A DNA stretch of 64,000 nt from a virus: positions 34,635 through 98,634 of IMG/VR virus record IMGVR_UViG_3300006990_004842. One strand, written 5' to 3'. Shown here in pieces: positions 49,821 to 58,327 of the stretch (position 1 is its first letter; every line of letters begins with the position of its first letter). The notes beneath the pieces are model-generated. The model did not search any database. It was not told where the DNA came from and was given only the letters and a program-made list of their open reading frames with translations. Made by a program: the position numbers and the translations under genes.

Positions 49821-50347
49821 TCGTTTATATCCATGACGCTGAATGTTTCCACTCCGCAATAGTCCTTTAGTTTAGCAGTTCCTTCTAAGAAAGTCAAGTC
49901 TATTATGCAGGCATAATTTATATCATATCCTCCTGCTTGTTTAATTAATTCTACCATAGCATTAGCAGTACCACCTGTAGCACTTACATCATCTACAATG
50001 CATATTCTATCAGTGTATGCAAACTGAACACTGTCTAGCATTTCTAAAGTTTCTTCACCGTACTCTAATGTGTATGAATATGACTTTACTTTGCCCGGCA
50101 ATTTACCAGGCTTACGAACAATGTGTAAAGGGATGCCTAATGCTAGTGCAACAGGAGCACCCCATATAAAGCCACGAGCATCGGGTGCAACAATCTGTGT
50201 TGCTTTGATACTTCTGCAATATGCAACGACCTTATCTACAGTGTACTTAAATGCTTTTGGGTCTTCGAGTATGCTTGATATATCTTTGAACATGACTCCC
50301 TCTATTGGGAAGTCAGGTACAGTACGGAGTATTTTATTGAGATCCAT
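49817..50347 (-). CDS. apt: adenine phosphoribosyltransferase
   Basis: The 176-residue protein starts MDLNKILRTVPDFPIEGVMF, the usual Apt opening, and has VVAPDARGFIWGAPVA and the PRPP-binding loop ICIVDDVSATGGTA. It makes AMP from adenine and PRPP. Beside a nucleosidase that frees adenine, it completes recycling of the base. I start at ATG 50347 which overlaps the lipoprotein stop (TAATG); a longer frame to 50374 would extend into it. Confidence 0.9.
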   Translation of the reverse strand: MDLNKILRTVPDFPIEGVMFKDISSILEDPKAFKYTVDKVVAYCRSIKATQIVAPDARGFIWGAPVALALGIPLHIVRKPGKLPGKVKSYSYTLEYGEETLEMLDSVQFAYTDRICIVDDVSATGGTANAMVELIKQAGGYDINYACIIDLTFLEGTAKLKDYCGVETFSVMDINE

Positions 50348-50832
50348 TACTGAGGGAACACCCTTAGAGGACAATTTTGAGAATACCTTCTCTTTTGAAT
50401 ATGTCCACTTAAAATAACTTTGTCTCCTGTGGTAAATGTGTAATCACCTGCTTCTTGTGATACACTGATTCCTGACCCACCATTGTGTATATCTACAAAC
50501 AACATCACACCTGGTCTCGACATACCTTGTCCAACTCTATTACCAATTGCATTTCCTATTGCGACACCTGCTCCTGTTGCAAGTACTTTTGCTAATTCGC
50601 TTTCGTCCTTTGCAACACGATTACCAACGTAACCACCAGTAATAGCACCTGCGGCTTGTGCTGTTTCAACATCGCCTTCTATGATAATATCCTTAACAGA
50701 TATAACTGTACCGGTTACAAACGGACATGGCTCTCTGGCCTCATCACGTTTAGTTACTTCAGGTTTAAGACTGCCACCAACCGCACAACCTGTGAGTGCT
50801 AAAATTAACAACGTACTTAATAATACTCTCAT
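50347..50832 (-). CDS. outer-membrane lipoprotein, SlyB/glycine-zipper type
   Basis: The 161-residue protein has a signal peptide ending in lipobox LTGC (Cys16) and two Gly-zipper segments (GAITGGYVGNRVAK and ATGAGVAIGNAIGNRVGQ), as in the 17-kDa antigen/SlyB family of outer membrane proteins. The rest is beta-like, with GDKVILSGHIQKRRY. Phages rarely carry such a host-type envelope protein; it may stabilise the envelope or block other phages. AGGAGA ribosome site. It lies between metK and apt in the operon. Confidence 0.8.
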   Translation of the reverse strand: MRVLLSTLLILALTGCAVGGSLKPEVTKRDEAREPCPFVTGTVISVKDIIIEGDVETAQAAGAITGGYVGNRVAKDESELAKVLATGAGVAIGNAIGNRVGQGMSRPGVMLFVDIHNGGSGISVSQEAGDYTFTTGDKVILSGHIQKRRYSQNCPLRVFPQ

Positions 50833-50840
50833 AATATCTC

Positions 50841-51941
50841 CTAGAACAAATTAACTTGTTCCCAAGGTAAATCTGCTTTACCAAAATGACCATAATTAGT
50901 TGTGGTCGTTAAATCTAGACCAAACAAGTCAAACCTATCAATGATACCTTTGGGTGTTAAGTCTACTAATTGTTGAATTTCGTGTGCTAAGTCAGTTCTA
51001 ACTTTGCCATCTGCATACACATAAACACTAGTTGGTTCTTTGATACCAATAGCATAACTTAATTGTACTGTGGCATTCTGTGCTTTACCACTTGCTACAA
51101 TGTTCTTAGCCAAGTAACGTGCCATGTAAGCCGCACTTCTGTCTACCTTGGTACAGTCTTTGCCACTGAATGCTCCGCCACCGTGCGGTGCGTAACCGCC
51201 GTAAGTATCAACAATAATCTTTCTACCAGTTAATCCTGTGTCACCATCTGGACCACCAACAACAAACTTGCCAGTTGGATTGATCAAGTATTCAGTATTC
51301 TCATCAATTGGTGCATTACATTCTTGTAATGCTTTTACTACTAATTGTCTAATAGCATCACGAGTGTGTTCAAGTGGATAGTCTTCTGTGTGCTGACTGC
51401 TACAAACAACTTTGCTAATTCTTAGAGGTGTATTAATGTCTGCATATTCCATAGTGACTTGACTTTTGCTGTCTGGTCCTAACCATGTACTTGCTTTATT
51501 TCTTTCTTGCTCTAAAAATTTTAGAATCTTGTGACTGTAATAAATTGCACTAGGCATGTAATCTTCTGTTTCATTACATGCATATCCAAACATCAGTCCT
51601 TGGTCACCAGCACCAAACGTGTCTGTGCCTAATGCAATATCAGGTGATTGTCCGTGTAGTTCATTGTAAACTGTTAGTGTAGCCCAATGGAAGCCATCTT
51701 GCTCGTAACCAATTTCTTTTACTACGTCTCTGACAATTTTTTCAATTGCCATTTTGTTAAATTTATCACTCTTGTACTCACCTGCCAATGTAACCATGTT
51801 GGTAGTAACCAGTGTTTCTACAGCCGCTCTGTGGCTTAGTTTTCCATCAATTAAAAATGTTGCTACAGCATCTGAAATATGATCTGCAACTTTATCCGGG
51901 TGTCCAATACTTACACTTTCGCTAGTAAATTGGTAACTCAT
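50841..51941 (-). CDS. metK: S-adenosylmethionine synthetase
   Basis: The 366-residue protein has GHPDKVADHISDAV, GAGDQGLMFGYACNET, the loop GGPDGDTGLTGRKIIVDTY and GGGAFSGKDCTKVDRS: the full MetK signature set, length near the normal 384. It makes SAM from methionine and ATP. In a phage this would support DNA or protein methylation, or refill SAM used up by host or phage. It overlaps the upstream gene by ATGA, with AGGAGA before the ATG. Confidence 0.95.
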   Translation of the reverse strand: MSYQFTSESVSIGHPDKVADHISDAVATFLIDGKLSHRAAVETLVTTNMVTLAGEYKSDKFNKMAIEKIVRDVVKEIGYEQDGFHWATLTVYNELHGQSPDIALGTDTFGAGDQGLMFGYACNETEDYMPSAIYYSHKILKFLEQERNKASTWLGPDSKSQVTMEYADINTPLRISKVVCSSQHTEDYPLEHTRDAIRQLVVKALQECNAPIDENTEYLINPTGKFVVGGPDGDTGLTGRKIIVDTYGGYAPHGGGAFSGKDCTKVDRSAAYMARYLAKNIVASGKAQNATVQLSYAIGIKEPTSVYVYADGKVRTDLAHEIQQLVDLTPKGIIDRFDLFGLDLTTTTNYGHFGKADLPWEQVNLF

Positions 51942-52435
51942 ACTAAATCTCCTATGTCTAAATCTGATACCTTGTTAAACTCCTTGACAAAAAATGCACA
52001 TCTGGGTTTCGGCTTATCCTCTAATGGTATTGCTAGTAAATGACCATTTTTTAGTTTAGGAAAGTACCATTTTACATCTTGGTAAATGTTCGTTATACTT
52101 ATTTCAAAACTGTCTGGTATCTTGTTACTTAATGGATTCATTGCTAATGCTCTAAACCCTCTATTGTTGAGACTTGTCAACGGCAAACATTCAACGCCGC
52201 CATAGTCCTCGTCACATAAAAGTATACTCCAATCCATTGGCATCTGTACATTATAATCACCAATCTGTAAACAAATTGCTGGGGCATAAAAACTTTCTAA
52301 AAAGATCAATGGTAAAAAATAAAAATCAACATCATCTGAATCACTGGCATCTAATGCACAGTATCGTAAATCATCAATTTCTTCTGGCACCGTATCTAAA
52401 TCATACGGCAGATTTTCAATAGTTAATATCTTCAT
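51938..52435 (-). CDS. conserved phage protein, unknown function
   Basis: The 165-residue protein begins MKILTIENLPYDLDTVPEEI, contains CALDASDSDDVDFYFLPLIF and ends KEFNKVSDLDIGDLV. It is acidic and strand-rich. I recognise no motif, but a protein of this type next to uvsW is a known pattern in T4-like marine phages. It overlaps uvsW and metK by ATGA on both sides. Confidence 0.58.
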   Translation of the reverse strand: MKILTIENLPYDLDTVPEEIDDLRYCALDASDSDDVDFYFLPLIFLESFYAPAICLQIGDYNVQMPMDWSILLCDEDYGGVECLPLTSLNNRGFRALAMNPLSNKIPDSFEISITNIYQDVKWYFPKLKNGHLLAIPLEDKPKPRCAFFVKEFNKVSDLDIGDLV

Positions 52436-53889
52436 TTATACTCCACTTTGGTTACAGTGTGACGAAAGTTCTGCTCCTTGTAATATGTCTTTCTTTTAGT
52501 TAGGTGTCGTCTACTGTATTTTAAGTTACTTGTTATGTCAATTATGTTAACATAATCTTTATCTTCTGCTTTTCGAATACCCCTTCCGATACTCTGTATG
52601 ACTCTTACAAAACTTTTACCTGGCTCTAATAGAACCAAATTAAATATCCTTGGTATATTAATACCAACTGCCGCAACGCCATATGTTGCAACAATAACCT
52701 TATTGTTCATCTCAGATATTTCATCATACTCAGATTGTCTATCCTTGACTTTCATACCACCACTAACAAATGCCCAATCAGGATTCATCTCAGAAAATAT
52801 TTCTCCAGTTTTAATTCTATCAATTAATACTAGTGTGTTTCCATGAGTAGACAACTCTTTAATCACAGTTGAGAGATGTGTGAGTCTATCAATGTCAGTT
52901 GTGAGCCACTTTAATTCTTGTGCATAACTGTTGAATCCTAGAGGACCATCTTGCATTTGTAATATACTAATGTCGAGGTCTGCTAGTACGCCCATATCTT
53001 GTAACTCTTTACTACTGAGCTCTCCTATAACTGGACCTAATGCACATACACAACCAACTGCTTCATGTTCATCCTTTGGTATTGTTCCAGTAAGTCCCCA
53101 ACGAATAGGAACGTTCTTAAACATACCACTCAACTGATCTCTGAGTACATCTGCTTTGGCTTTGTGTACTTCGTCTACCATAATGCAAACTACGTCCTCT
53201 AAGAATACATCTAGGTCAACTTCGGCTTCACCAGCCTTTGTTTTCTTTTCTAATACTGCAAGACTTTGCCATGTACAAATTGTATGTGTCTTGTCATATT
53301 CTTTTCTGTCACCAAACAGTACACCAACATCCATACCTAAATTCTTATAATCTTTTTCTGTTTGTACAACCAAGTCTTTGTTAGGTACAATAACAATAGT
53401 CCTGCCATAGTCTTGACACTTGTGACTAAGTACAGCAGTGATTAAAGTTTTACCTGCACCAGTTGCAATTTGTTGCAAACATTGAGGATTAGAAAGGAAT
53501 CTATTAATTGCTTCTACTTGATAGTCTCTTAATATAATAGGCAAGCCTTCTGCTGGATGATTCTTTGGCCACGCAATGTGATCAAAACTACTTGCTTCAA
53601 CAGGTTCAAAGTTGAAATCCCAACTCTGTCTATTATCAACTACCTCAACATTGTAACCTTCTTTGGTTACTATTGGTAGCAGTTGATCAAGTAGGTTGAG
53701 ATATGTTCTACCGCCTATATCGCAAAATCGAACACAACCATCCCATCTACCTAATTTGTATGCTGGCATATGATAAGCATACGGCAAAAAGTATTTCACT
53801 GCATCTGAAATCTTGCGTCTTGTTTTAACATCAAGTCCAACAAATTTAACGTTGACTTCGTCTCTAATTTCTAAAGTTACTTTTGCCAT
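52432..53889 (-). CDS. uvsW: UvsW-like DNA/RNA helicase
   Basis: The 485-residue superfamily 2 helicase has Walker A IATGAGKTLITAVL, the DEVH box MVDEVHKAKAD, motif III WGLTGTIPKDE and late motifs VIQSIGRGIRKAEDKDY. T4 UvsW (503 residues) remodels R-loops and forks and turns off early origins. The promoter TTGACT-N17-TAAAAT starts RNA one base before the ATG, so there is almost no leader. It heads a nine-gene operon down to about 46.7 kb. Confidence 0.9.
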   Translation of the reverse strand: MAKVTLEIRDEVNVKFVGLDVKTRRKISDAVKYFLPYAYHMPAYKLGRWDGCVRFCDIGGRTYLNLLDQLLPIVTKEGYNVEVVDNRQSWDFNFEPVEASSFDHIAWPKNHPAEGLPIILRDYQVEAINRFLSNPQCLQQIATGAGKTLITAVLSHKCQDYGRTIVIVPNKDLVVQTEKDYKNLGMDVGVLFGDRKEYDKTHTICTWQSLAVLEKKTKAGEAEVDLDVFLEDVVCIMVDEVHKAKADVLRDQLSGMFKNVPIRWGLTGTIPKDEHEAVGCVCALGPVIGELSSKELQDMGVLADLDISILQMQDGPLGFNSYAQELKWLTTDIDRLTHLSTVIKELSTHGNTLVLIDRIKTGEIFSEMNPDWAFVSGGMKVKDRQSEYDEISEMNNKVIVATYGVAAVGINIPRIFNLVLLEPGKSFVRVIQSIGRGIRKAEDKDYVNIIDITSNLKYSRRHLTKRKTYYKEQNFRHTVTKVEYK

Positions 53890-53896
53890 ATACTAT

Positions 53897-53925
53897 ATTT
53901 TATCTTATCTCAATGAAAAAGTCAA
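53897..53925 (-). promoter_or_regulatory. sigma70 promoter for uvsW; predicts a leaderless mRNA
   Basis: TTGACT (53920-53925), 17 nt, TAAAAT (53897-53902). The predicted RNA start is at 53890, next to the ATG at 53889. The -35 lies in the last codons of the receptor gene. Confidence 0.75.
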
Positions 53926-55521
53926 GAAGATTTTTTGTCCACCGACATTATATCCTGGAAGTATTTCAGTTACATCATCAAGTAAGTCTTGTACTGTTAA
54001 AGAAACTTCAAACTTGTCTGAAACTTTTCTTGTTAGCACAAAGTCTATTGAGGATATATCTTCTAATACTGCACCATCATATGGCCCAGGTTCTCTTTCA
54101 AACTGCCCACGGTATCTAAGTTCAGCAGTTGAATTTCCAAAACTTGCAAAATATGACACACTGCCTTTGTACTCAGGTACTCTAGGTTGATCTGTATCTG
54201 TGTATGCTAAGAATACATTTAGACTTCCATATGGTACTGGATACGTATCTTGGAACCTAATACCTTTTGTGTCGTACTTTCCTGTGTTTACATACTGGCT
54301 AATAGTTCCGTCATAGTCAATGTTTTCTTCAAACTTGTAACTGAACAATGAGAAACCTATGTAACCAAGTTCAATACCCATACCTTCTTCTGGTTGTAGA
54401 TTTGGATTTGGTTGTACCCATGAATCTCCATACTGCTGATACAATGTTGGATTTCTATAACTAGTACTGAAGTTACCATAAAGCCCTTCTAACTCATACC
54501 CAACACGATAAACTGTTGCATCTTCACTAATACGAGCACCAACTTGAAAAGTATCTCTAAAGTTAATAGTTGCATAACCACTAACATTATCTTGGTTTTC
54601 ACCAGCGTATTCTTCTTTGTCGTAAGTAATACCTGCAATAAGTTTTGCTGGTGGATAACCTAGTTCAAAAGATTCTCTGGCATCAAAGTAATAACGTTTT
54701 GCATCACTTTGCCAAGTGCTAACACCTTCAGTGAAGTATTCGCTATCTGTGTTACTGTAACCAAGAGTTAGATTGTTATTTCTAATACTGATATCAGTTT
54801 TCTCGCCGGACTGTAAACAATCATTTGACTGTGAAAACGATGCAGTATAGCAGTTGTCATAGTCATAATCATAATCAACATGTGACATTGCCACTGTGAA
54901 TCCTAGCACATCTTTAACTGACTTAATGGTTGTGTTTTTGTAATCATCTTGTTCAGTGTTATCATTACGCACACTGTCATTGACTACATCAAACGATGTA
55001 ATACTAATTGCATCAAACAGTGCTACATTTAGCAATCGGTGATCTTCACCAATTCTTACAACACCTTGATTTGATATCTCATCATTAATAAACACAGTAC
55101 CACCAAGACTACCAGAGCCATAAAGAACACCGTTTGGTCCACTAACAACTTTTACTGATTCCAACCCACTAACAATATCATGTGCAAAGTCATACCAACC
55201 TGCACCTGCATCATTAACCGGGACACCATTTCTGTAAACAGTTGTGTGTACTGTTTGAGCACCACGCTCATTGAATAATGCCGCACCGCCATAACCACCT
55301 GCAACAAATGATGTTGCTGGCATTAATGTTTCAATCAAAGAAAGATCCTGGGATACATCAGTTGCGTCTAGTATTTCTAAACTACCGACAACCACAATTT
55401 CTTCTATGTAGTCATTATTATTTTCTTCTGCCTTTAGATCAAATGCAATCATCATCACTAACATAATAAATGCCGTTATATATAATGGCATAAAGTTTTT
55501 ATCAAAATTTCCTAGTTTCAT
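53905..55521 (-). CDS. TonB-dependent outer-membrane receptor homologue (BtuB-like)
   Basis: The 538-residue protein has a signal peptide (1-31), a TonB box EEIVVVG at 40-46, a plug domain (50-150, with VKVVSGPNGVLYGSGSLGG), then a 22-strand-type barrel. SYRNPTLYQQYG and NPNLQPEEG match the receptor family signature near the BtuB group; the end is IFLTFSLR. The Cys pair in DNCYTASF and NDCLQSG may close a loop. It would sit in the outer membrane and take up a TonB substrate, bind another phage, or mask a receptor. AGAGGTAAA ribosome site. Very unusual in a phage. Confidence 0.88.
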   Translation of the reverse strand: MKLGNFDKNFMPLYITAFIMLVMMIAFDLKAEENNNDYIEEIVVVGSLEILDATDVSQDLSLIETLMPATSFVAGGYGGAALFNERGAQTVHTTVYRNGVPVNDAGAGWYDFAHDIVSGLESVKVVSGPNGVLYGSGSLGGTVFINDEISNQGVVRIGEDHRLLNVALFDAISITSFDVVNDSVRNDNTEQDDYKNTTIKSVKDVLGFTVAMSHVDYDYDYDNCYTASFSQSNDCLQSGEKTDISIRNNNLTLGYSNTDSEYFTEGVSTWQSDAKRYYFDARESFELGYPPAKLIAGITYDKEEYAGENQDNVSGYATINFRDTFQVGARISEDATVYRVGYELEGLYGNFSTSYRNPTLYQQYGDSWVQPNPNLQPEEGMGIELGYIGFSLFSYKFEENIDYDGTISQYVNTGKYDTKGIRFQDTYPVPYGSLNVFLAYTDTDQPRVPEYKGSVSYFASFGNSTAELRYRGQFEREPGPYDGAVLEDISSIDFVLTRKVSDKFEVSLTVQDLLDDVTEILPGYNVGGQKIFLTFSLR

Positions 55522-55547
55522 TTTACCTCTTATTGTTATAATAAAGT

Positions 55548-55573
55548 ACCCCCCGAAGTTATCTCCGGGGGGT
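55548..55573 (-). terminator. strong GC hairpin, likely terminator
   Basis: Stem ACCCCCCG/CGGGGGGT (55548-55555 with 55566-55573) after the AAA+ ATPase gene and before the receptor gene. The T run after it is weak, so some read-through into the receptor gene is likely. Confidence 0.65.
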
Positions 55574-55602
55574 TTGTGTTGCTACACTATTGTGGGAGAA
55601 TG

Positions 55603-56625
55603 TTATGCAACACGTTTCATACAGGTTGATTCTGCAAGTTCTTTCCAAGTGTCTGGACTCATTTGTCGTAAGTCAGCAATCTTGAGAACCATCCTGAGTG
55701 AAATTTCACGTAATCTTGCACTCTTCAATAACATGAAGTCTACAATTTCAGTATTCTCATCTGGTGTCCAACCATATTCATCGAGCATACCATCACGTAC
55801 AATTTGATTGATTCTTATGAAACGATCTTCCACACTATCCATTTCCAAATCAATGTAGTGACAACGTGACATCAAAGCCGCTAAGTGATCTTGAATCTTC
55901 TTAGAACGAACATTCTCAAAGTTCACGTTAGTGATAAAGATCACGCCACCTTTGAAGTCAAACCTATCAGGTATACCTTCCCTACGCAAAGCCACTGATT
56001 CTGATTTCCAAGAAATAGTTCTCTTCTTACCGGAGTCAAGTACTGCCTTCAACATGTTCAAGCAAACCTCGTCAAACAAGATGCTGTCACAGTCGTCAAA
56101 CACAAGGATGTCACCTTTTGCTGAATTGTTGTAAAGAGTTTGAAACAAACCAATTGGTGTCATTGAGCCTTTGACAACTTCAGTTCTAGGCGGCTTGTTA
56201 GACAATTTTTGCATCATGTCATATTCGTCTAGAATCTTTTCAACACCAAAGGACTTACCAACTCCAGGAGGGCCACTTACAATAAGACCTCTAACAACAC
56301 CGTTTGCCACAGCATCAGTCATCTCATCGAGGATATTGAATCTACGTTTGATTCTATCCATAGCCTCTTCTACAGTTTCTTTTTTCTCAGCCTTTACAGG
56401 AGTTTCCTCAGCAACCTCACCAACATACTCAACATGTTTTGGATCTTCGAGTAAAACTCTAATAGCAGTTTTGTCTGGACCTAATACCTTGCTGGCATCT
56501 ACAGTTACAAACAAACCTTTCTTACCGAATGTACTAGGCTTGACCAACGGAAACACAGTATCAGTGATAGGTGCATTTCTGTAAGTGCCTTGGATAATTC
56601 GAACTTGCTTTTGCGTATTTTTCAT
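55603..56625 (-). CDS. AAA+ ATPase of T4-like marine phages
   Basis: The 340-residue protein has Walker A GPPGVGKS, Walker B ILVFDDCDS, a sensor-1 stretch GVIFITNVNFENV and a C-terminal arginine finger region. It is a MoxR/clamp-type AAA+ protein but lacks the marks of gp44. It might remodel a replication or assembly complex. I start at ATG 56625, with GGGAGG before it; 56640 lacks this. A sigma70 promoter lies at 56663-56690, so expression is early. Confidence 0.75.
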   Translation of the reverse strand: MKNTQKQVRIIQGTYRNAPITDTVFPLVKPSTFGKKGLFVTVDASKVLGPDKTAIRVLLEDPKHVEYVGEVAEETPVKAEKKETVEEAMDRIKRRFNILDEMTDAVANGVVRGLIVSGPPGVGKSFGVEKILDEYDMMQKLSNKPPRTEVVKGSMTPIGLFQTLYNNSAKGDILVFDDCDSILFDEVCLNMLKAVLDSGKKRTISWKSESVALRREGIPDRFDFKGGVIFITNVNFENVRSKKIQDHLAALMSRCHYIDLEMDSVEDRFIRINQIVRDGMLDEYGWTPDENTEIVDFMLLKSARLREISLRMVLKIADLRQMSPDTWKELAESTCMKRVA

Positions 56626-56662
56626 AATTTTGCCTCCCACAGCAATTAATTAATATACATAT

Positions 56663-56690
56663 AGTATAACATCTTTTAGGATGTTGTCAA
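56663..56690 (-). promoter_or_regulatory. sigma70 promoter for the AAA+ gene
   Basis: TTGACA (56685-56690), 16 nt, TATACT (56663-56668) on the minus strand. Confidence 0.75.
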
Positions 56691-56695
56691 CCTTT

Positions 56696-57202
56696 TTATG
56701 CTACCTGTTTGTTAGATTCAAACCACTGAGTAAGTCCTGCATAGTTTACAGACTGCTGGTTGTCCATCAAGAACGTTTGAGCATAATCCTTCTGCTCACC
56801 ACCCCTTGCCATAGTCCACGACTCTGTCTTCTTGAGGATTTCACGACGCATGTAGCCCATGTCACCGTTATCAGAAACACGAACAGCATTCCACAACTTG
56901 CTCTCTGTGTCGAAGAACATAACAATGGGAGATTCCCATTCTTCGCATACAACTGCATCATCTTCTTCGATGCTCCAGTCCAGGATGTACTCCTCAAACA
57001 TCTCGCTCTTGCTCTCAATGAGCAGGCTCAATGTAGGGATACCGTGCTGAGCAATCTTGTTGACTGCCTTGCCACTAAGACCCTCGACAACATACGTGTT
57101 GCCACCCTTGAACTTCCAGTACTGAGGACATTCGCCCTCACCGTCCCAATCATGGGCACCGTAGTTCTCTTTGTGTTGGGTTTGAATAACTAACTTTGAC
57201 AT
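56696..57202 (-). CDS. conserved phage protein, unknown function
   Basis: The 168-residue protein begins MSKLVIQTQHKENYGAHDWD and continues GECPQYWKFKGGNTYVVEG, an N-terminal pattern found widely in phages without known role. The middle is acidic and helical. It has its own sigma70 promoter (57238-57265), separate from that of the AAA+ gene, and is likely early. Confidence 0.65.
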   Translation of the reverse strand: MSKLVIQTQHKENYGAHDWDGEGECPQYWKFKGGNTYVVEGLSGKAVNKIAQHGIPTLSLLIESKSEMFEEYILDWSIEEDDAVVCEEWESPIVMFFDTESKLWNAVRVSDNGDMGYMRREILKKTESWTMARGGEQKDYAQTFLMDNQQSVNYAGLTQWFESNKQVA

Positions 57203-57237
57203 ACCTTTCTACTCCTGTTTTCTCAAACTATGCATAT

Positions 57238-57265
57238 ATTATAGCAAATTTACAGGTTTTGTCAA
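57238..57265 (-). promoter_or_regulatory. sigma70 promoter for the 168-residue gene
   Basis: TTGACA (57260-57265), 16 nt, TATAAT (57238-57243) on the minus strand: perfect hexamers. Confidence 0.8.
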
Positions 57266-57302
57266 CCGGATTATTTCACTAGTAGAATCAATGACTTAGA
57301 GG

Positions 57303-57377
<75 letters not shown>

Positions 57378-57384
57378 AAAAATA

Positions 57385-57406
57385 ACCCCCAGTTGCTTCT
57401 GGGGGT
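57385..57406 (-). terminator. rho-independent terminator
   Basis: Stem ACCCCCAG/CTGGGGGT (57385-57392 with 57399-57406), loop 6, followed on the minus strand by TTATTTTT. It ends the transcript of the small Cys protein gene. Confidence 0.75.
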
Positions 57407-57597
57407 GCTACTCTTATGCACTATTTTGAGAGTCCAAGTGCTGTTGACTCGCAAGTTGTGGCTTTGTTGTTTCTCTTCTGTTCAAACCTCCACGCAACAT
57501 GGGAAAATCAGAAGTTATTATTATTTGCTGTTTGCAGTACACTTAGGGAATTTACAGGACTATATCCAACCCAATTTACGAAATACCACTCGGGCAA
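57407..57597. other. 191-base gap without a clear gene
   Basis: Between the Cys-protein stop and the terminator there is no convincing frame on the minus strand. It would be transcribed from the promoter at 57801, so it may carry a 3' UTR or a small RNA ending at the terminator. No clear structure was found by eye. Confidence 0.4.
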
Positions 57598-57780
57598 TCA
57601 GCAACCGTGTGTCATGTGTTCGTATGCATCATTGCAATCTTCCAACTGCTTTCCGCAAACACATTCTTCACTTTCTTCTAGTGAAGGCGCACCAACTAAA
57701 CTACGAACTTGGTCTTCACGCAATTTCTTGCGTTCTGCGTCTGCCCAACCACTTTCTATGTGTAATCCAACTGGTCTCAT
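57598..57780 (-). CDS. small Cys-rich protein, possible zinc binder
   Basis: The 60-residue protein begins MRPVGLHIESGWADAERKKL and ends CVCGKQLEDCNDAYEHMTHG then Cys: the CxC, Cys and CxxH-like spacing near the C-terminus suits a zinc site. It has its own near-consensus promoter and a GTGAGG ribosome site, so it is probably an early protein that binds host factors. No homologue is known to me. Confidence 0.6.
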   Translation of the reverse strand: MRPVGLHIESGWADAERKKLREDQVRSLVGAPSLEESEECVCGKQLEDCNDAYEHMTHGC

Positions 57781-57800
57781 ATATACCTCACTAAAACATT

Positions 57801-57828
57801 AGTATAGCATCAAAGATATGTTTGTCAA
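57801..57828 (-). promoter_or_regulatory. sigma70 promoter for the small Cys protein gene
   Basis: TTGACA (57823-57828), 16 nt, TATACT (57801-57806) on the minus strand. Confidence 0.75.
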
Positions 57829-57832
57829 CCTT

Positions 57833-58327
57833 TTATTTCCATTGTGGGCCATATAGCCAAGTCACAAGGGATAATCTAGAACCTGTTTTTACAGGTGCAA
57901 CAGAATGAGGAAGGTAACTTGGAAATATTACAGCATCGCCTTTTTCTATTTCCATGACCTCTCCCATAATTTCTAATTCGCCGCCAGTGAAATCATCTGT
58001 AATAAGTATAGACATACTGAGCTTTCTTACATCATCTTGTGAGTAGTAAACGTCTTGGTGCAATCCATAATTGCCGGCGTCTTCTTCGCGATATAAAATT
58101 AGTTGACTCTCAAATTTGTTATTTGTATCTACATTGTTGTAGTATTCAAACAACGGTTTCACAACTGCTTCTACAAGTGAATTGCTTGTCATGCTTTCAG
58201 CCCAACATCTGCGTATTGTAGAAATAGACTCGTTGTTTATTTGAGCACGTTTCCAATCAATTGGTATTTCTATTATGTGATCTAAAAAACTTTGTGGTAC
58301 TGCGTTATGGACTACTATTGGTGTCAT
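57833..58327 (-). CDS. 2OG-Fe(II) oxygenase, prolyl-hydroxylase type
   Basis: The 164-residue protein has the iron site HxD in YGLHQDVYY, the distal His in LPHSVAPV, and Arg in SRLSLVTWL for 2-oxoglutarate. GGELEIMGEVMEIEKGDAVI is typical of the PKHD/hydroxylase group. It might hydroxylate a protein or base. The start is coupled by ATGA to the UvsY-like gene. A second oxygenase is at 6390-6974. Confidence 0.75.
   Translation of the reverse strand: MTPIVVHNAVPQSFLDHIIEIPIDWKRAQINNESISTIRRCWAESMTSNSLVEAVVKPLFEYYNNVDTNNKFESQLILYREEDAGNYGLHQDVYYSQDDVRKLSMSILITDDFTGGELEIMGEVMEIEKGDAVIFPSYLPHSVAPVKTGSRLSLVTWLYGPQWK

Noticed and set aside
57393-57802. Two open frames on the plus strand across the gap and small Cys gene
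   Set aside because: They lack ribosome sites, have unlikely composition and lie opposite a minus-strand gene with promoter and start signal.
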